Positions 34,280-43,351 of a stretch of 64,000 nucleotides of DNA are shown in pieces. Each line of letters starts with the position of its first letter. Position 1 is the stretch's first letter. Source of the DNA: JANNNF01 sp040385825 (GTDB lineage Bacteria; Pseudomonadota; Alphaproteobacteria; Rhodobacterales; Rhodobacteraceae); NCBI GenBank assembly GCA_040385825.1, contig JAZKGQ010000006.1, positions 434,001 to 498,000 on the forward strand, read 5' to 3'. The notes under the pieces were generated by a model. The model was not told the DNA's origin and did no database searches. It worked only from the letters and a program-made list of their open reading frames with translations. Made by a program: the position numbers and the translations under genes.

Positions 34280-35896
34280 TTGACCCACCCTGAACAGACC
34301 GGCGCCACAGACCTGACCGGCGCCGATGTGATCGGCCGCGCCCTTGTCCGCGCCGGGGCGAGCCATGCCTTCGGCATTCCGGGCGGCGAGGTTCTGGCCC
34401 TGATGCAGGGGCTGGACGCCGCCGGGGTGCGGTTCGTGCTGGTCAAGCATGAAAACAGCGGCGGGTTCTTCGCCGAAGGCCACTGGCATGTGACAGGCGC
34501 GTTGCCGGTGCTGGTGGCCACCCTTGGGCCGGGGGTGGCGAATGCGGTCAACGTGGTGGCAAACGCCATGCAAGACCGGGTGCCGCTGATCTTTTTGACC
34601 GGCTGCGTCGATGCGGCCGAGGCTGAAACCTATACGCATCAGGTGTTTGACCATCAGGCTATGCTGCGCCCCGTCGTCAAGGCCTCGCTGCGCGCCAGCG
34701 CCGGGGCGGTTGGCGCCGTGATGGCAAAGGCGATTGCGATTGCCACCTCGGGCCAACCCGGCCCGGTCCATGTCGACGTGCCGATTTCTGTGGCCGAAGG
34801 GGCAGAGGCCGACCCCGCCCTGCCCGTTCCCGCCGCCCTGCCCGGTCTGCCGCCTGCCGGCCTTCTGGCAAAGGCGCGGGCGGTGTTGGCCGGGGCCAGG
34901 CGCCCGGTTGCGATTGCGGGGGTGGATGCGGTGAACGAAGGCGCTGGCCCCGCGATTGCCGCCTTCTGCACCGCGCATGATATTCCCCTGATCACCACCT
35001 ACAAAGGCAAGGGCCTGCTGCCCGAGGATCACCCGCTTTGCCTTGGTGGCGCGGGGCTGTCGCCCAAGGCCGACAAGGTGCTGATGCCGCTGATCGCGCA
35101 GGCGGATGCCATTCTGCTGCTGGGCTATGACCCGATCGAGATGCGCACCGGCTGGCGCAACCCCTGGCGCGCCGATCAGCCGGTGATCGAGATTGCCCCC
35201 GTCCTGCGCCCCCATGGCATGCACCGGGTGGACCATGCACTGTGCGGCAATCTGGGCGACACGCTGGCTGCCTTGCAGCATGACGCCCCGCCGCGCTGGT
35301 CGGTGGCCCCGCAGCGCGCGGCGCTGAAAGCCGCGTTCAAGGGGCCGGACCACTGGGGCCCACATGCCGTCTTTCGCACGCTGCGCGAAGAATTGCCCCC
35401 CGAAACCATCGCCACCGCCGACAGCGGCGCGCACCGGATTCTGGTCAGCCAGATGTGGGATTGCCCCGGCCCCCGCCTGATGCTGCAATCTTCGGCCCTG
35501 TGCACCATGGCCTGTGCCGTGCCCCTTGCGGCGGGGGCGAAACTCGGGCGGCCAGAGGTACCGGTGGTGGCCTTTGTCGGCGATGCGGGGCTGGAGATGG
35601 GGGCAGGCGAGCTTGCCACCCTGCGCGACCTGCGCCTGCCGGTGATCATCTGCGTGCTGGTGGACGAAAGCCTGACCCTGATCGAGATGAAGCAACGCGC
35701 CAGCCAACGCCCGAACCTTGGCGTCACCTTCGGCGGCACCGACTTTCCGGCGCTCGCCCGTGCCTTTGGAGGGCATGGCGTCTGGGTGGACGATGTGGAA
35801 ACCCTGCGCAGGGAAGCGCAGGCCGCGCAGACCCGCCCGCAGTTTACCCTGCTCGCCTGCCGGATCGGGCGGCGGGCCTATGACGGCGCGTTTTAG
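34280..35896 (+). CDS. ThDP-dependent enzyme, acetolactate synthase-like
   Basis: 538 residues with the three-domain layout of ThDP decarboxylases/synthases: pyrimidine-binding part (GIPGGEVLALMQGL, catalytic Glu in LVKHENSGGFFAEG), central domain, and ThDP-binding part (VAFVGDAGLEMGAGELATL). The usual Asn pair of the GDG...NN motif is replaced, with VDESLTLIEMKQ at that place, as in a less studied subgroup. Substrate unknown. TTG 34280 is chosen because GGAGG is 5 nt upstream; ATG 34256 lacks a site. Probably co-transcribed with the YHS gene. Confidence 0.85.
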   Translation: MTHPEQTGATDLTGADVIGRALVRAGASHAFGIPGGEVLALMQGLDAAGVRFVLVKHENSGGFFAEGHWHVTGALPVLVATLGPGVANAVNVVANAMQDRVPLIFLTGCVDAAEAETYTHQVFDHQAMLRPVVKASLRASAGAVGAVMAKAIAIATSGQPGPVHVDVPISVAEGAEADPALPVPAALPGLPPAGLLAKARAVLAGARRPVAIAGVDAVNEGAGPAIAAFCTAHDIPLITTYKGKGLLPEDHPLCLGGAGLSPKADKVLMPLIAQADAILLLGYDPIEMRTGWRNPWRADQPVIEIAPVLRPHGMHRVDHALCGNLGDTLAALQHDAPPRWSVAPQRAALKAAFKGPDHWGPHAVFRTLREELPPETIATADSGAHRILVSQMWDCPGPRLMLQSSALCTMACAVPLAAGAKLGRPEVPVVAFVGDAGLEMGAGELATLRDLRLPVIICVLVDESLTLIEMKQRASQRPNLGVTFGGTDFPALARAFGGHGVWVDDVETLRREAQAAQTRPQFTLLACRIGRRAYDGAF

Positions 35897-35944
35897 GACA
35901 CAGGCTCACTTCGCTGTGACAGGGTTGAAATGTCGCCGCTTTTG

Positions 35945-35970
35945 GTAACGAAGCGCAGATCCGGCGCGAA
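35945..35970 (+). promoter_or_regulatory. SigF-like promoter upstream of TPR gene
   Basis: GTAACG (35945-35950), 16-nt spacer, CGAA (35967-35970). Matches the recalled SigF consensus GTAACC-N16-CGAA except for one base. The predicted transcript start, near 35977, is about 30 nt before the TPR start codon. Confidence 0.55.
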
Positions 35971-36005
35971 TTTGGCAGCATGACCCGTTTGCAAAGGAAC
36001 CGCCC

Positions 36006-37343
36006 ATGTCCCTGCCCGAAGATCTGAGCGGACTGCCGACCAGCCTGCCCCCCCACCTGATTGCCGGTTGGAACCGGGTGATCCGGGGTATCCTGTCGCA
36101 TGCGGCATCCACCGGGCCGGACCTGAACGCTCTGTTGGCCGCCGCGCCGGGTTTTGCCCTGGGTCAGGCGATCCGCGGGGTGTCGTGTCTGTTGCTGGGC
36201 CGGGCCGAAATGGTCGTCGTGGCGGCAGAGGCCCATCAGGCGGCACTGGCCGCTGCCCCCGGCACGCCGCGCGAACAGGCGTTTGTGCTGGCCTTGGGCG
36301 ATTGGCTGCATGGCCACCCGTCGCGCGCGGCGGGGCGGATCGAAGGGGTGATGCAGGACCACCCGCAAGACGCGCTGGCGATGAAGATGGTGCAGGCGAT
36401 CCACTTCGTGATGGGCCGGCCCGATCTGATGCGCCGGTCGGTCGAAGCCGTGCTGGGCCAGTGGACCGACCATCCGGCGCAAGGCTATCTGATGGGCTGC
36501 CATGCCTTTGCGCTGGAAGAAACCGGCGACTATGCCGCCGCCGAACGCATTGGCCGCGCCGGGGTGGACCTGGCCCCTGATGATGCCTGGGGCCTGCATG
36601 CGGTGGCGCATGTGCATGACATGACCGCCCGCGCCGCCGATGGATTGGCATTTCTGACCGGGCGCGAGGCAAGCTGGGCGCATTGCAACAACTTTCGCTT
36701 TCACGTCTGGTGGCACCGCGCCCTGATGCACCTTGACCTGCAAGACTATGACGCCGCCCTTGCGATCTATGACGCCGACATCCGCGCTGACAAGACCGAC
36801 GACTACCGCGACATCGCCAATGCGGCATCTTTGCTGTCGCGGCTGGAACTGGAAGGGGTCACTGTCGGCCGCCGTTGGGAAGAACTGGCCGACCTGTCAG
36901 AGAATCGCGCAACCGATGGTTGCCTTGCCTTCGCCGACCTGCATTACCTGCTCGCCCTGTGTGGCGGGGACCGTGATGCTGCGGCTGCGCGGTTGATCGG
37001 CAGAATGTCGCGCACGCAGCATAACGCGGGTGAAGCCGCCCGCATCATCGCAAAACCCGGTCTGCATCTGGCGCAAGGGCTGCAAGCCTTTGCTTCTGGT
37101 GAATATTCCGTCGCGTGGCTGCATCTGCGCGAAGCCCGCCCGGATTTTCAGCATATCGGCGGAAGTCACGCGCAACGTGATGTGTTTGCAAGAATAACTA
37201 TTGAGGCCGCGTTGCGGGGTGGCTACACCGACACGGCTCGCAGATTGCTGCAAGAGCGAACGTCTTTACGCGGAAATTGCGAAGATGGCTATACAGCCCG
37301 TCGCATGGCCCTGATCGACGCCGCCCACGCGCAGGCAGTCTGA
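36006..37343 (+). CDS. Tetratricopeptide-repeat protein (TTC38-like)
   Basis: 445 residues, all-helical, with TPR-like repeats such as AFALEETGDYAAAERIGRAG and RALMHLDLQDYDAALAIYDA. The segment WGLHAVAHVHDMTARAADGL and the WHRALMHLDL motif recall the TTC38 family. No signal peptide, so cytoplasmic. Molecular role unknown. AAGGA lies 8 nt before the ATG. It is preceded by a SigF-like promoter and followed after 38 bp by opgC, so it may lead the glucan operon. Confidence 0.8.
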   Translation: MSLPEDLSGLPTSLPPHLIAGWNRVIRGILSHAASTGPDLNALLAAAPGFALGQAIRGVSCLLLGRAEMVVVAAEAHQAALAAAPGTPREQAFVLALGDWLHGHPSRAAGRIEGVMQDHPQDALAMKMVQAIHFVMGRPDLMRRSVEAVLGQWTDHPAQGYLMGCHAFALEETGDYAAAERIGRAGVDLAPDDAWGLHAVAHVHDMTARAADGLAFLTGREASWAHCNNFRFHVWWHRALMHLDLQDYDAALAIYDADIRADKTDDYRDIANAASLLSRLELEGVTVGRRWEELADLSENRATDGCLAFADLHYLLALCGGDRDAAAARLIGRMSRTQHNAGEAARIIAKPGLHLAQGLQAFASGEYSVAWLHLREARPDFQHIGGSHAQRDVFARITIEAALRGGYTDTARRLLQERTSLRGNCEDGYTARRMALIDAAHAQAV

Positions 37344-37381
37344 GAGACCAACCATGTGTGTTTCCGAAGGCCCAGCAAAAA

Positions 37382-38578
37382 ATGTCCACCGCCACGCCGC
37401 CCAAGTTCCGCGATCCTCGACTGGATTTCTTCCGCGGCCTTGGCATGTTCATCATCCTGATGGCGCATATCACCGACAATCCATGGACCCTGTGGATTCC
37501 CGCACGGTTCGGGTTTTCGGATGCGACCGAGATCTTCGTGTTCTGTTCCGGCATGGCCTCGGCGCTGGCCTTTGGCGCGCTGTTTTCCAACGCCGGCTGG
37601 CTGATGGGCACGCTGCGGATCCTGCACCGGATGTGGCAGGTGTACTGGGTGCATATCGGGGTGTTCCTTGTGACCCTGATGCTGATGCTGGCGATGAACC
37701 AATCCGGCCTGTTCGACCGCGACGAGGTGAAGGCGCTGAACCTTGTGCCCTTCCTGCGGATGCCGGAAAACATCATCGGGCTGATGACGCTGACCTATGT
37801 GCCCAATTACTTCGACATCCTGCCGATGTATCTGGTCATTCTGGCGATGATCCCGGTGGTGATGGCGCTGGCCAAAATCGACACGCGACTGGTGATGGTG
37901 GTTTCGGTCGCGCTGTGGATGGCGTCGTCGCTGAACGGCTTCAACCTGCCCGCCGAATACTGGTTCTGGCCTGCCTCGTCCCGGCAATGGTTCTTTGACC
38001 CCTTTGCCTGGCAGCTTGTGTTCTTCACCGGCTTTGCCTTCATGTCGGGCTGGCTGCCCGCACCGCCGGTATCTGCCGCCCTTGTGGTGCTGGCGGGGGC
38101 CGTGGTGATCCTGTCGGTGCCTTTTGCCTGGCATGAATCGATCGGGGCCTTTGCCTGGATCCGCGAATGGCGGGCGGAATGGGCGGTGCTGTACAGCAAG
38201 CCCGGCTTTGGCATCCTGCGTTTCGTGCATTTCCTGGCGCTGGCCTATCTGGCTTGGGTCGCCGTCGGCCCCCGCGGCGAACGCCTGTCGCGCGGCACTC
38301 TGCGGGTCAGGATCGTCGCCGTGTTCCGCCGGGTGGGCCAGCAGTCGCTGGCGGTGTTTGCCGCGTCGATGATCATGGCCCGTGTTCTGGGCGCGATCAT
38401 GGAACAGGCGGGCCGGGGTCCGCTGGTGGTGCTTGCGGTCAATCTGGCCGGGTTTGCCATCATCATCGGGGTCGCCTACGGGGTATCCTATATCAAGCGC
38501 CAACCGTGGAAAGACGCGGCCAAGCCCGCGCCGCGCGTTGATTCAACTGTAGCTCTGACCAATGGGGTGCAGGCATGA
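37382..38578 (+). CDS. opgC: OpgC-type membrane acyltransferase for periplasmic glucans
   Basis: 398 residues with about ten membrane helices and the OpgC domain start RDPRLDFFRGLGMFIILMAH, followed by FVFCSGMASALAFGALF. OpgC transfers succinyl groups from the cytoplasmic side to osmoregulated periplasmic glucans. ATG 37382 is chosen because the OpgC domain begins right there; an open frame from 37277 lacks homology. Its stop overlaps the opgG start (ATGA, 38575-38578). First of four coupled genes. Confidence 0.9.
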   Translation: MSTATPPKFRDPRLDFFRGLGMFIILMAHITDNPWTLWIPARFGFSDATEIFVFCSGMASALAFGALFSNAGWLMGTLRILHRMWQVYWVHIGVFLVTLMLMLAMNQSGLFDRDEVKALNLVPFLRMPENIIGLMTLTYVPNYFDILPMYLVILAMIPVVMALAKIDTRLVMVVSVALWMASSLNGFNLPAEYWFWPASSRQWFFDPFAWQLVFFTGFAFMSGWLPAPPVSAALVVLAGAVVILSVPFAWHESIGAFAWIREWRAEWAVLYSKPGFGILRFVHFLALAYLAWVAVGPRGERLSRGTLRVRIVAVFRRVGQQSLAVFAASMIMARVLGAIMEQAGRGPLVVLAVNLAGFAIIIGVAYGVSYIKRQPWKDAAKPAPRVDSTVALTNGVQA

Positions 38579-40125
38579 CCGATCCGATGATGAACCGCCG
38601 CGATGCCATGTCCGTGCTGGCGGGCCTTGCCGCGCTTGGCTTTGCGCCCGCTTTGGCACAAACGCCCGAACGGGTGGGCCTTACGCTTGGCAGCGGCACC
38701 GCGTTTGACGCAGGGATCGTCGCCGCCAAGGCACAGGCGCTGGCCGCAGCCCCCTATGCCGCCCCCGCCCCCGTGGCGCAGGACTGGCTGGACCTGACCT
38801 ATGACCAGTACCGCGAGATCTGGTTCGACACCCGCCATTCGCTGTACCGCGACACCGAAGGCGCGGTGCAGGCCGAGTTTTTCCCCGCCGGTCTGTTCTT
38901 CAACTCCAAAATCGCCATCAACGCCGTCGACAAGGGCATGGCCCGCCCGGTGATGTTCGAGATGCGGGTGTTCGACACCACCGACCGCTTCCCCAAACTG
39001 GCCGAAGGCGGCAACGGCTTTTCCGGGTTCCGCCTGTTGGGTGAGCTGGAGGCCGCAGGCCAGTTTCAGGAATACGCGGTGTTTCAGGGTGCCAGCTATT
39101 TCCGCGCCATCGGCAAGGGCCAGTATTACGGCCTGTCGGCGCGTGGCCTTGCGCTGAACACCGCCTCGGGTGGCCCCGAGGAGTTTCCGGTGTTCCGCGA
39201 ATTCTGGATCGAGTCCGCCGAACCGGGCGCACCGACCGCTGTTGTCCATGCGCTGCTCGACAGCCCGAGCGTGGCCGGGGCCTACAAATTCACCATCACC
39301 AAGGGCGAAACCACCCTGATCGAGGTGCAGGCCAAGGTCTATCCGCGCATAGCTCTGGATCAGGTCGGCATTGCCACGGGCACCTCGATGTTCCTGTTCA
39401 ACGACATGAACCGCACCAAGTTTGACGACTTCCGCGAGGCCGTGCACGACAGCGACGGTTTGCTGATGCTGAACGGCGCGGGCGAATCCCTGTGGCGTCC
39501 GCTGACCAACCCGGCGGCGCTGGAGGTCAGCACCTTCTCTGACACTTCGCCGCGCGGGTTTGGCCTGATGCAGCGCGCGCGCGGCATCGGCGAATACAAC
39601 GATCTGGTGGCCCGCTACGAACGCCGCCCGTCGCTGTGGGTCGAACCCATGGGCGATTGGGGCACGGGGTCAGTCATTCTGGTCGAGATTCCGACCGACA
39701 AGGAAATCAACGACAACATCATCGCCTTCTGGCGGCCCACCGCGCCGCTGGAGCCGGGCATGATGCACGCGTTCGACTATCGTCTGCACTGGTGCGCCCT
39801 GGGTCCGGCCGAAGGCAGCGTGGCACGGGTGATCGCCAGCCGCACCGGCGCACGGGTGTTTGAGGAAGGCCGCATCTTCACCGTGGATTTTGAATCCCAC
39901 CCCGCCTTGGGCGACGATCCGACCCAGATCGAGGTCCGCACCTTCACCAGTTCGGGCGAGGTGATGAACCCGCTGCTGCAAGCCAACCCTGCGACCGGCG
40001 GCATGCGGCTGGACGTGACCCTGCGGGGCAACGCGGACCGGGCGTCGGAATTGCGGGCGGAACTGTGGCGCGGCGGCGTGCGGGTATCGGAAGTGTGGCT
40101 GTACCGGTGGGTGGCCGAGGCATGA
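38575..40125 (+). CDS. opgG: Periplasmic glucan biosynthesis protein OpgG/OpgD family
   Basis: 516 residues. The N-terminus has a twin-arginine signal (NRRDAMSVLAGLAALGFAPA), so export is probably by Tat, as for E. coli OpgD. The mature protein shows the MdoG pattern: WLDLTYDQYREIWFDTRHSL, FFPAGLFFNSKIAI, GASYFRAIGKGQYYGLSARG and FNDMNRTKFDDFREAVHDSD. It acts in the periplasm on the beta-glucan backbone during branching. Coupled to opgC and opgH by 4-bp overlaps. Whether it is OpgG or OpgD in the strict sense is open. Confidence 0.93.
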   Translation: MTDPMMNRRDAMSVLAGLAALGFAPALAQTPERVGLTLGSGTAFDAGIVAAKAQALAAAPYAAPAPVAQDWLDLTYDQYREIWFDTRHSLYRDTEGAVQAEFFPAGLFFNSKIAINAVDKGMARPVMFEMRVFDTTDRFPKLAEGGNGFSGFRLLGELEAAGQFQEYAVFQGASYFRAIGKGQYYGLSARGLALNTASGGPEEFPVFREFWIESAEPGAPTAVVHALLDSPSVAGAYKFTITKGETTLIEVQAKVYPRIALDQVGIATGTSMFLFNDMNRTKFDDFREAVHDSDGLLMLNGAGESLWRPLTNPAALEVSTFSDTSPRGFGLMQRARGIGEYNDLVARYERRPSLWVEPMGDWGTGSVILVEIPTDKEINDNIIAFWRPTAPLEPGMMHAFDYRLHWCALGPAEGSVARVIASRTGARVFEEGRIFTVDFESHPALGDDPTQIEVRTFTSSGEVMNPLLQANPATGGMRLDVTLRGNADRASELRAELWRGGVRVSEVWLYRWVAEA

Positions 40126-41927
40126 CGATCTTTCAGCGCTTTCCCCTGGCCCGTGCGGCAAAGACCGCCCTGCCGGATCCGGCAGACCCTGCGCCACAGC
40201 CGCAGGGTGACGCGACCCTTGCCATGCCGAACCAGCGGTTCGACGCGCCGTTCCACGACCCTGCCGCCACCCGCCGCCTGCATCTGACCCCCGCTGTCGC
40301 CCTGTCGCGGCTGCTGTGCCTTGGCCTGCCGCTGGCGGCCAGCGTCACCCTTGGCTGGGCCTCGTTCGACTGGTTCACGGCGGATGATCAGCTGACATGG
40401 GTCGAGGGCAGTCTGGTGCTGGCCACCGGCTTTGCCTATTTCTGGATGCTGCTGTCGGTAATGTCGGCCCTGCTGGGCCTGCTGTGGCGGCCCCGCGCCA
40501 TTGCCAAACCGCTGGCCGGGGTGGATTGCGCCATCCTGCTGCCGATGTATGGCGAGGCTCCGACCCAGACGATTGGCGAGGCCGTGCGCCTGCTGCGCGG
40601 GCTGAGCCTGACCGACACCGCGCATCGGTTCAGCCTGCATGTGCTGTCCGATACCCGCGATGCGGCGGCGGTTTCGGCGGAACATGCGGTGGTGCGGCTG
40701 GCGCAAAGCCAGAATCCCTACCTTGCAATCCAGTACCGCAACCGCACCGACAACGCCGATTACAAGACCGGCAACCTGCGCGAATGGGTCACCCGCACCG
40801 GGGCGGCCCATGAGGCCATGCTGGTGCTGGACGCCGATTCCGTGATGTCACCTGCCGCCGTGCTGGCGCTGACCGACACGCTCGCCTCGGACGGCAGCCT
40901 TGGTCTGGTGCAAAGCATCCCCCGCGTGTTGCCGGGCGACACCCTGTGGCAGCGGATGCAGTCCTTTGCCAGTCAGGTCTATGGCGTCAACCTTGCCCGC
41001 GGCTTTACCCTGTGGACCGGGACCGAAGGCAATTTCATGGGCCACAACGCCGTGCTGCGCACCCGCGCCTTTGCCGCCTGTGCAGGCCTGCCGCATCTGC
41101 CGGGGCGCAGGCCGTTGGGCGGCTGCATCCTGAGCCATGATTTCGTCGAGGCGGCCTTGCTGCGCCGGGCGGGTTGGGGCGTGAAGATGCTGCCCGAGGC
41201 GGCCGACAGCTTTGAAGACACCCCCGCCACCCTGATCGGCTATATCCGCCGCGACCGTCGCTGGTGCCAAGGCAACATGCAGCATCTGCGCCTGCTCGCG
41301 ATGCCGGGGCTGCATCCCCTGTCGCGGTTTCACCTGTTTCAGGGCGCGATGGCCTATCTTGCCTCGGTGTGGTGGCTGTTCCTGCTGGGACTGTGGGCGG
41401 TGCTGGGCGATGGGTCGGCCATCCGCTATTTCTCGGCCACCAACGGGCTGTTCCCGATCTGGCCGGATCAGCCGCTGGTGACCCCGGTTGCCATGGCGGG
41501 TCTGGTCGCGGCGATGTTGCTGGGGCCAAAGCTGATCGGCATTGCCGCCTACATCCGCGACGGCAATCTGCCCGCTGCGCGGGCCTTGCCTTTTGCCGCG
41601 ACAGTGCTGGCGGAAATGGTGCTGTCGATGCTGATGGCCCCGATGCTGATGGTGCATCAGGTGCGCGCCGTGCTGCGCACCTGGGCCGGGTTTGACGGCG
41701 GGTGGGCGCCGCATGACCAGGGCCGCCCCAGCCTGCAAACCCTGCTGCGGTTTCACGCCACCGAAACATGGCTGGGCGTGGGGCTGACCGCCCTTGCGCT
41801 GGCGGGGTTCGTCACGCCCTGGCTGCTGCCCGTGGCCATCTGCCTGTGCCTGTCAGTGCCGCTTGCGGCGCTAGTATCATGCGATGCGCAACGCCTGCCG
41901 CTGTTTTCCGCAAGGGCGGCGGCATGA
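40122..41927 (+). CDS. opgH: Glucan glucosyltransferase OpgH
   Basis: 601 residues. An inner-membrane family 2 glycosyltransferase that makes the beta-1,2-glucan backbone from UDP-glucose. Catalytic motifs are CAILLPMYGEAPTQTIGEA, LSDTRDAAAV, LVLDADSVMSP and RRDRRWCQGNMQHL. Membrane helices flank the catalytic domain. It is shorter than E. coli MdoH (847 residues), lacking the long N-terminal extension, which is usual in alphaproteobacteria. Start overlaps the opgG stop, and its stop overlaps the esterase gene start (both ATGA). Confidence 0.94.
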   Translation: MTIFQRFPLARAAKTALPDPADPAPQPQGDATLAMPNQRFDAPFHDPAATRRLHLTPAVALSRLLCLGLPLAASVTLGWASFDWFTADDQLTWVEGSLVLATGFAYFWMLLSVMSALLGLLWRPRAIAKPLAGVDCAILLPMYGEAPTQTIGEAVRLLRGLSLTDTAHRFSLHVLSDTRDAAAVSAEHAVVRLAQSQNPYLAIQYRNRTDNADYKTGNLREWVTRTGAAHEAMLVLDADSVMSPAAVLALTDTLASDGSLGLVQSIPRVLPGDTLWQRMQSFASQVYGVNLARGFTLWTGTEGNFMGHNAVLRTRAFAACAGLPHLPGRRPLGGCILSHDFVEAALLRRAGWGVKMLPEAADSFEDTPATLIGYIRRDRRWCQGNMQHLRLLAMPGLHPLSRFHLFQGAMAYLASVWWLFLLGLWAVLGDGSAIRYFSATNGLFPIWPDQPLVTPVAMAGLVAAMLLGPKLIGIAAYIRDGNLPAARALPFAATVLAEMVLSMLMAPMLMVHQVRAVLRTWAGFDGGWAPHDQGRPSLQTLLRFHATETWLGVGLTALALAGFVTPWLLPVAICLCLSVPLAALVSCDAQRLPLFSARAAA

Positions 41928-42742
41928 AACTGGCGGGCCTGCTGATCATGATTGCAGGCCCCGCTGCAGCAGGCTGTGGCGCCGACGCCGCCCCCTGTCA
42001 GGTTCCGACCGGCAGCTACCAGATCGAACTGCCCGCCACCGGCACCGATTTTCCCGCCGTGATGTTTCTGCATGGCTGGGGCGGGTCGGGCGCGGGCACC
42101 ATGGCAAACCGAGGCATGGTCGAGGCCGCCCTTGCGCGCGGCTATGCCGTGATCGCCCCAGATGGCCAGCCGCGCGCACAGGGCGAGGGCCGCACCTGGG
42201 ATTTTTTTCCCGATGGCTCGGCCCGGCGCGATGAGACGGGCTTTCTGAAATCCGTGGCCGACGATGCTGCCGCGCGGTTTGACATCGACCGTGACCGCAT
42301 TCTGCTGGCGGGGTTTTCCATCGGCGGGTCGATGACCAGCTATGCCGCCTGCGCCGACCCCACCGCCTTTGCCGCCTTCGCCCCGGTGGCGGGCAGTTTC
42401 TGGCGCCCGCTTCCTGCGGCGTGCGCAGGCCCGGTGCGCCTGCTGCACAGCCATGGCTGGACCGACAGCACCGTGCCGCTGGAAGGCCGGATCATTGGCG
42501 GCAACCGCCAGCAGGGCGATGTCTTTGCCGCAATGGACCTGTGGCGCGCAACCAACGGCTGCCTGCGCCAGAACCCGGACAGCTTTGGCGACACCGGCAG
42601 GTTCTGGCTTCGCCGCTGGACCGGCTGTGCCCCCGGTTCGGCGCTGGAATTCGCGCTGCATCCGGGGTCGCACGGGGTGCCGGAAGGTTGGACCACCCTG
42701 GCGCTGGACTGGTTCGAGGCCCTACCAGCGCAGCAGCCGTGA
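41924..42742 (+). CDS. Exported PHB-depolymerase-like esterase (LpqC family)
   Basis: 272 residues with a signal peptide (KLAGLLIMIAGPAAAG). Alpha/beta-hydrolase of the polyhydroxybutyrate depolymerase/feruloyl esterase type: oxyanion region MFLHGWGGSGAG, nucleophile Ser in AGFSIGGSMT, Asp in HGWTDSTVPL and His in HPGSHGVPEG. The ATG overlaps the opgH stop, so it is a fourth coupled member of the glucan operon. It may remove ester substituents from glucans, but this is inferred from position. The last 21 bp overlap the 3' end of the convergent nrsF gene. Confidence 0.85.
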   Translation: MKLAGLLIMIAGPAAAGCGADAAPCQVPTGSYQIELPATGTDFPAVMFLHGWGGSGAGTMANRGMVEAALARGYAVIAPDGQPRAQGEGRTWDFFPDGSARRDETGFLKSVADDAAARFDIDRDRILLAGFSIGGSMTSYAACADPTAFAAFAPVAGSFWRPLPAACAGPVRLLHSHGWTDSTVPLEGRIIGGNRQQGDVFAAMDLWRATNGCLRQNPDSFGDTGRFWLRRWTGCAPGSALEFALHPGSHGVPEGWTTLALDWFEALPAQQP

Positions 42743-43351
42743 CCCGATCAGGGCCGACACCGCTGTCACCATCAGTATCGCCAGCCCGTACCATGTGACA
42801 TAGAACAGCGGGCTGTCCTCGGTGCAATGCAGCGCATAGATCGCGGCACCCAGCCCGCCGCCCGCCAACCCCGCCAAAGCCCCGGCAAGCGTTGGCCGCG
42901 TGACCGCCCCGCGCCGCAACATCGCCAGGATCGCCGCCACCGGCAGGACGGAAATCAGCGGCACCGTCACCAGACAGACCACCATCGTCTTGCCAAACAG
43001 CGCCATCGCCCGCGTCCCCGGCGGCAGGCTGGCATAGGCCCAGATCACCACCGCCAAAGCCGCCAGCGGCACCAGCAGCAGCGGCCACAGCCGCACCCGA
43101 CCCTCGGGCCGGGCCAACGTCAGGCACATGCGCAGCGCGGTTGCAAACAGGATCAGCGTCAGCACATGGCGCAGCACGGGCACCGGTTTGGCCAATGCCG
43201 CCACCGCATCGGGGCGAAACCCAAGCACGGCCCAGACCGCCGCCAGCCCGATGACCGCAGCCGGGATCAGCCCCATGGCCAGCGTCACGCCCAGCCGACC
43301 CGGCTGCGCGGTATCTGCCGCAAGGCTACGGATCAGATCCTCGGTCTTCAT
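42722..43351 (-). CDS. nrsF: NrsF-type anti-sigma factor (DUF1109)
   Basis: 209 residues with six predicted membrane helices, the layout of DUF1109/NrsF. It begins with MKTEDLIRSLAADT and has helix segments such as LGVTLAMGLIPAAVIGLAAV and VVCLVTVPLISVLPVAAILA. Family members hold SigF-type ECF sigma factors inactive and respond to metals or oxidants through conserved Cys; candidates here lie in ALRMCLTL and YALHCTED. Start overlaps the sigma gene stop (ATGA, 43348-43351), typical of sigma/anti-sigma pairs. Confidence 0.9.
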   Translation of the reverse strand: MKTEDLIRSLAADTAQPGRLGVTLAMGLIPAAVIGLAAVWAVLGFRPDAVAALAKPVPVLRHVLTLILFATALRMCLTLARPEGRVRLWPLLLVPLAALAVVIWAYASLPPGTRAMALFGKTMVVCLVTVPLISVLPVAAILAMLRRGAVTRPTLAGALAGLAGGGLGAAIYALHCTEDSPLFYVTWYGLAILMVTAVSALIGSRLLRW

